Below, one piece after another: positions 23,918 through 27,549 of a stretch of DNA of 27,549 nucleotides. Below the pieces are notes generated by a model. That model searched no databases, had not been told where the DNA came from, and saw only the letters and a list, made by a program, of their open reading frames with translations. Made by a program: the position numbers and the translations under genes. Position 1 is the stretch's first letter; each line of letters begins with the position of its first letter. Location: assembly GCA_900541855.1 (NCBI GenBank), contig UQLD01000027.1:1-27549 (forward strand), written 5' to 3'. Source of the DNA: an uncultured Collinsella sp. (GTDB lineage: Bacteria > Actinomycetota > Coriobacteriia > Coriobacteriales > Coriobacteriaceae).

Positions 23918-25756
23918 TTATTTGTTGACCTGGCCGGCGCGAACGGCAGCCTTCTTGCGGTCGGTGGCGTTGAGCAGACGCTTGCGCAGGCGGATGTTCT
24001 TGGGAGTGATCTCGACCAGCTCGTCGTCGGCGATGTACTCCAGCGCCTCCTCCAGCGAGAAGGTGCGGGGCGGCACCAGCTGAACGGAGATATCGGAGGT
24101 CGAGGAGCGCTGGTTGCCCAGGTTCTTGGTACGGGCGATATTGACGACCATGTCGCCAGCCTTGCTGCGCTCGCCCACGATCATGCCCTCGTAGCACTCG
24201 GTGCCTGGCTCAACAAACAGCTGACCGCGCTCCTGCAGCGTACCCAGGGCATAGGCAACGGCCTTCTCGGTGGTCATAGAGATCATTGCGCCGTTCTGGC
24301 GGTTGCCGATCTCGCCGGCATAGGGGCCGTACTCCAGGAAGGTGTGGTAGAACACGCCCTCGCCGTGGGTGACGTTCATGATGCGGTTCTTAAGACCCAT
24401 GATGCCGCGGGTCGGAATCTTAAACTCGAGGTGCGTCACGATGCCCGAGGTATCCATGCTCGTCATGATGCCGCCGGAGGTGCCGAAGACCTCAACGACC
24501 TTGCCCGAGTACTCGTCCGGGCACTCGACGACGGCCTGCTCGACGGGCTCCATCTTGTTGCCGTTCTCGTCCTTCTTAAACAGAACGCGGGGACGGCCAA
24601 CCTGGAACTCAAAGCCCTCGCGGCGCATGGACTCCATCAGAACGGACAGGTGCAGAATGCCGCGGCCCGAGACCTCGACGCCGCTCTTGTCCTCGAGTTC
24701 CTCGATCTTCATGGTCACGTTGTTCTCGGCCTCGTTGAACAGGCGCTCCTTGAGCTGACGGGCGCCCACGATGTCGCCGTCGCGGCCGACAAGCGGGGAG
24801 GTCGAAGCCTCAAAGACGATGGACAGGGTCGGCGGGTCGATCTCGATGGGCTCGAGCTCGACAGGGTTCTCGGGATCGGTGTAGACATCGCCGATATCGG
24901 TGCGGTCGATACCCACGACAGCGGCGATGTCGCCGGCGCCGACTTCCTGGCACTCGGTACGGCCCAGGTAGTCGAAGGTAAAGAGCTGCTTGACGGTGGC
25001 GGTAGCGCTGGAGCCGTCGTTCTTGACAACCAGGATCTGGTCGCCCTGGTGGATGGCGCCAGAGTACACGCGGCCGATACCGATGCGGCCGACGAAGTTG
25101 GAGTGGTCGATGGTCACGCACTGCATGGCCAGCGGGGCGTTCTCGTCAACCTCGGGCGCGGGCATGTCGTCGATAATCATATCGAGCAGCGGGTACATGT
25201 CCATGTTGCCGTCGTTGGGGTCAAGACGGGCAAAGCCGTTCATGGCGCTGGCGTAGACCACGTGCTCCATGGCGAACTCAAGCTGGTCGTCGGTGGCGCC
25301 CAGGTCGGCCATGAGGTCCAGGCAGTCGTTGTAGGCCTTCTCGGGGTTGGCGCCCGGACGGTCGATCTTGTTGATGACGATCATGATCTTAAGGCCGGTG
25401 TCGATAGCGTGACGCAGCACGAAGCGGGTCTGGGGCATGGGGCCCTCAAAGGCGTCGACCAGCAGCAGGGCGCCGTCGGCCATACGCAGCACGCGCTCGA
25501 CCTCGCCGCCAAAGTCGGCGTGGCCCGGGGTGTCGATGACGTTGATCTTGACGTCCTTGTACTCGATAGAGATGTTCTTGGCGAGAATCGTAATGCCGCG
25601 CTCGCGCTCCTGGTCGTTGGAATCCAGGACGCGGTCCTCGACCTGCTGGTTGGCACGGAAGGCGTCCGTGGCACGCAGGAGCTTGTCGACCATCGTCGTC
25701 TTGCCGTGGTCGACGTGAGCGATGATGGCGATGTTCCTCAGATTGTCTACGCGCAT
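23918..25756 (-). CDS. typA: Ribosome-associated translational GTPase TypA/BipA
   Basis: This 612-residue GTPase binds 70S ribosomes and helps ribosome assembly and growth under stress. The G motifs are clear: G1 AHVDHGKT, switch region RERGITI, G3 DTPGHADFGGE, G4 NKIDRPGA. EF-G-like domains II, III and V follow, then the TypA-specific C-terminal domain (GQLFVEPGTECYEGMIVGE and RTFSLEEALEYIADDELVEITP). The length matches the family (about 605-615). The ATG at 25756 has AGGGGA about six bases upstream. It follows an unknown small gene by 117 bases and is closed by a strong terminator. Confidence 0.98.
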   Translation of the reverse strand: MRVDNLRNIAIIAHVDHGKTTMVDKLLRATDAFRANQQVEDRVLDSNDQERERGITILAKNISIEYKDVKINVIDTPGHADFGGEVERVLRMADGALLLVDAFEGPMPQTRFVLRHAIDTGLKIMIVINKIDRPGANPEKAYNDCLDLMADLGATDDQLEFAMEHVVYASAMNGFARLDPNDGNMDMYPLLDMIIDDMPAPEVDENAPLAMQCVTIDHSNFVGRIGIGRVYSGAIHQGDQILVVKNDGSSATATVKQLFTFDYLGRTECQEVGAGDIAAVVGIDRTDIGDVYTDPENPVELEPIEIDPPTLSIVFEASTSPLVGRDGDIVGARQLKERLFNEAENNVTMKIEELEDKSGVEVSGRGILHLSVLMESMRREGFEFQVGRPRVLFKKDENGNKMEPVEQAVVECPDEYSGKVVEVFGTSGGIMTSMDTSGIVTHLEFKIPTRGIMGLKNRIMNVTHGEGVFYHTFLEYGPYAGEIGNRQNGAMISMTTEKAVAYALGTLQERGQLFVEPGTECYEGMIVGERSKAGDMVVNIARTKNLGNQRSSTSDISVQLVPPRTFSLEEALEYIADDELVEITPKNIRLRKRLLNATDRKKAAVRAGQVNK

Positions 25757-25873
25757 GTAGTTCCCCTATCTTCTATCTATATACAACCGGCACGCGTATG
25801 CGACCCACCCAGCAATGCAACGCTCGGCGGGAATATTGAGCCTTTTACCGAAAACTCGTTTATTTTAGCGATT

Positions 25874-26323
25874 TTAGATGAGAGGGGTTTCCTCACCTGC
25901 AGGTTCAGGGTCGCTCCACATAAAACCATCGCCGGCGCCCATGCCCTCATACAGCACATATGCCGAAAAACCACTCTCGAGCGTGGTTTCGAAGAAGCTC
26001 ACGAGCAGAGCATCGTGATAGCCGCCGTCAATCTCGACGCAGCCAGTATAGCCGATGGCATAGCGGGCGATACGGCCCAGGCCCTCGTCCTTAAGACCCA
26101 TCTTGTGCTCGGAGATAAAGTTGGTGGCCGCCTCGAGGCACGCCTCTTCGCCATCCTCGTCGAGCGCCGCCAGATAGCGGTTGGAAGCAGCGTCCTCGAT
26201 CGCCACGACCACGCCCGGGTTCTCGCCCGCGGCCAGGTCGTCCAAGAAGGCGCCGATCAGATCGCACACCATGGCGTCGAGCTCGGCGGAGACGTTACCG
26301 GCGTCCTGCATATCCTGTGCCAT
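25874..26323 (-). CDS. Small acidic protein of unknown function
   Basis: A 149-residue, strongly acidic soluble protein with no signal peptide or membrane segment. I do not recognise the family. Visible features are a helical first half (MQDAGNVSAELDAMVCDLIGAF), then strand-like stretches such as YAIGYTGCVEIDGGY and DALLVSFFETTLESGFSAYV that suggest an alpha/beta fold. The ATG at 26323 has GGAAGG about seven bases upstream. It starts 30 bases after the stop of the small membrane protein, so the two are probably in one transcript with the bifunctional nuclease gene; typA lies 117 bases further on. Confidence 0.85.
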   Translation of the reverse strand: MAQDMQDAGNVSAELDAMVCDLIGAFLDDLAAGENPGVVVAIEDAASNRYLAALDEDGEEACLEAATNFISEHKMGLKDEGLGRIARYAIGYTGCVEIDGGYHDALLVSFFETTLESGFSAYVLYEGMGAGDGFMWSDPEPAGEETPLI

Positions 26324-26353
26324 CTTTAGACCTTCCCATCGAGTCCGGCGTCG

Positions 26354-26743
26354 TTACAGTTCCTGTGCCTCGGCGGCGATCCTGGCGGCAGCGTCGCGGG
26401 CGCGCATCATATCCATCGCGCGCTTGTCGAGCACCTTGATCTGACTGGTCAGCATTACCGCGTCGACCACACCCCAGATCACCAGGCCCGTAGAGATCGA
26501 AAACCCAAGCGCACCAACTGTACCACGAAGGCGTGAACAGATTGCCGCGACAAGGGCGGAGATAACAACCATCTTGATAAACGAGCCGCGGCGTTCGCGA
26601 AGCGTGCGGGCCTGCGTCACATAGGCAATGCGCGCCGCCTCAGAAGCCTCAGAGCGCATCTGGGCCTCGCGCGCGATAGCCGCTGCCTCGGCCGACATGC
26701 CGCCGGCCATCAGCGAACGCTCCACAACCTGGCCGCCCCGCAT
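26354..26743 (-). CDS. Small membrane protein of unknown function
   Basis: A protein of up to 129 residues with an Ala/Glu/Arg-rich helical N-terminus (AAAIAREAQMRSEASEAARI), two hydrophobic segments (about 57-74 and 78-98), and a charged helical C-terminus (RAMDMMRARDAAARIAAEAQ). No family is recognised. The first ATG (26743) directly follows the stop of the upstream gene (TAAATG), which favours coupled translation. An ATG at 26710 has a better SD (GGAG, nine bases upstream) and would shorten the protein by 11 residues. Confidence 0.8.
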   Translation of the reverse strand: MRGGQVVERSLMAGGMSAEAAAIAREAQMRSEASEAARIAYVTQARTLRERRGSFIKMVVISALVAAICSRLRGTVGALGFSISTGLVIWGVVDAVMLTSQIKVLDKRAMDMMRARDAAARIAAEAQEL

Positions 26744-27244
26744 TTAGAAATCATCAGGGGAGAGCGTATGGACGAACTCGTCGAACTTCTCGAACTCCTG
26801 CTCGTCGTCGACTTCCTCGGCGTGGGTAGAAACAGTGCCCAGGCGATTCATGATGTCATCCTCCACAAACATGGGAGCATTGCTGCGCACGGCAAGGGCA
26901 ATGGCATCGCTGGGGCGGGCATCGATCTTGCGCTCCTCGCCATCGGCCAGCACGACGATCGTCGCGTAGAACACCGGCGGCTCGGCGCGAACGATCTCGA
27001 TGCGCTCGAGCTTGGCGCCCAGGGCGTCAACGGTATCGAGCAGCAGGTCATGGGTAATCGGGCGCTCGGCGCGGCCGCTATCGATGCCACGGCTAATGGC
27101 AGCAGCCTCAAACGAACCAGTCTGAATGGAAAGGGAACGCAACGGCGCGGGCGAGTCCGATTTGCCGCAGCGCTCGCGAAGCACGATAAGCGATGGCACG
27201 GGACCGGCGGCCATGACGATGGTCTCTATGTCGACACGAACCAT
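26744..27244 (-). CDS. Bifunctional nuclease family (DUF151) protein
   Basis: A 166-residue protein of the BFN/DUF151 family, named after a plant enzyme with DNase and RNase activity; the bacterial role is not well defined. The family core is visible: RPITHDLLLDTVDALGAKLERIEI, then FYATIVVLADGEERKIDARPSDAIALAVRSN, read in segments around residues 64-125. An acidic C-terminal tail (EEVDDEQEFEKFDEF) follows. The ATG at 27244 has GGAGGTG about five bases upstream and is preferred over a frame extending to 27292. It leads the small operon ahead of the two unknown proteins. Confidence 0.93.
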   Translation of the reverse strand: MVRVDIETIVMAAGPVPSLIVLRERCGKSDSPAPLRSLSIQTGSFEAAAISRGIDSGRAERPITHDLLLDTVDALGAKLERIEIVRAEPPVFYATIVVLADGEERKIDARPSDAIALAVRSNAPMFVEDDIMNRLGTVSTHAEEVDDEQEFEKFDEFVHTLSPDDF

Positions 27245-27359
27245 GGAACACCTCCGGTACGTAGCGGTTAACACGCGGCAGGGTCGCCGCATTGAATAGC
27301 TATACTACCCAATCTTTCGCACAGCACACAAAACCAAAATGAGATTTATCACAGACAAG

Positions 27360-27389
27360 AAAAAAGCCCCGAGGCAACGCCTCAGGGCT
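27360..27389 (-). terminator. Intrinsic terminator after tRNA-Ile
   Basis: AGCCCCGAGGC (27365-27375) pairs with GCCTCAGGGCT (27379-27389) with one mismatch and is followed on the minus strand by a run of T. It ends the tRNA transcript. Confidence 0.88.
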
Positions 27390-27403
27390 CTTCACAGTTT
27401 TGA

Positions 27404-27480
27404 TGGTGGACCTGACAAGATTCGAACTTGTGACCTCCCGGTTATCAGCCGGACGCTCTAACCAACTGAGCTACAGGTCC
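27404..27480 (-). tRNA. tRNA-Ile(GAT)
   Basis: A complete 77-base tRNA with encoded CCA. The acceptor stem is GGACCTG/CAGGTCC, the anticodon loop CTGATAA gives GAT, and the T-arm is ACAAG-TTCGAAT-CTTGT. It reads AUC and AUU. Confidence 0.97.
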
Positions 27481-27484
27481 ATCA

Positions 27485-27549
27485 TGGTGGAGGTTAGGGG
27501 GATCGAACCCCTGACCTCAGGCTTGCAAAGCCCGCGCTCTCCCAGCTGA
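27485..27549 (-). tRNA. tRNA-Ala(TGC), 5' end cut by the window edge
   Basis: The last 65 bases of an alanine tRNA with encoded CCA. The anticodon loop TTTGCAA gives TGC, and the T-arm is AGGGG-TTCGATC-CCCCT. The 5' acceptor strand and start of the D-arm lie outside the window. It is four bases upstream of tRNA-Ile in the same transcript. Confidence 0.93.

Noticed and set aside
27404..27549. tRNA-Ile and tRNA-Ala as part of an rRNA operon spacer
   Set aside because: The order is Ala then Ile, followed directly by a terminator, and no rRNA sequence is present in the window.

Overview
The window looks like chromosomal DNA from a gut actinomycete of the class Coriobacteriia, most likely Collinsella or a close relative. 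This rests on the GC-rich coding sequence (about 60-70% in the housekeeping genes), the mix of actinobacterial and Firmicutes-like protein features, tRNA genes with an encoded CCA, and Gram-positive sortase-type surface proteins. The genus is an inference; no database search was possible.

Left block (1-14.9 kb), all on the minus strand. Reading leftward it holds rpsF-ssb-rpsR-rplI (ribosome and single-strand DNA binding), dnaB (replicative helicase), purA and purD (purine synthesis), a Nudix ADP-sugar hydrolase, an exporter-type ABC half-transporter, a one-TM protein of unknown function, and carA-carB (carbamoyl phosphate for pyrimidines and arginine). The carA leader contains a near-perfect match to the PyrR-binding RNA loop. 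The Shine-Dalgarno (SD) sequence is paired into its lower stem, which predicts PyrR-mediated translational repression of carAB. carB is followed by a 30-bp inverted repeat.

Centre (15.0-18.1 kb), plus strand. A good promoter drives two tandem serine tRNAs (GGA and CGA). They are followed by a strange stretch carrying an inverted copy of the tRNA-Ser 3' end and three strong hairpins, then a TRIC/UPF0126-type membrane protein and a secreted, membrane-anchored protein with bactofilin-like beta-repeats.

Surface-protein locus (18.1-23.8 kb), minus strand. A 1242-residue adhesin ending in LPEAG overlaps the start of a SpaA/SpaH-like isopeptide pilin that ends in the deviant sorting motif MPSMG. 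No sortase is present in the window. The adhesin gene has lower GC than its surroundings, its upstream region is very AT-rich, and the locus is bracketed by inverted copies of a 16-bp repeat (GGTGCAAAGTAACCTG). Together these suggest an accessory, laterally moving or recombining surface module.

Right block (23.9-27.5 kb), minus strand. typA/bipA, two small unknown proteins, a bifunctional-nuclease-family protein, and a tRNA-Ala(TGC)/tRNA-Ile(GAT) pair that ends in its own terminator. The window edge cuts the tRNA-Ala.

The most promising points for follow-up are the PyrR-type carA leader, the sortase-less pilin pair with its altered anchor signals and flanking repeats, the tRNA-tail/hairpin element after the serine tRNAs, and the inverted repeat around the alternative start of the ABC transporter.
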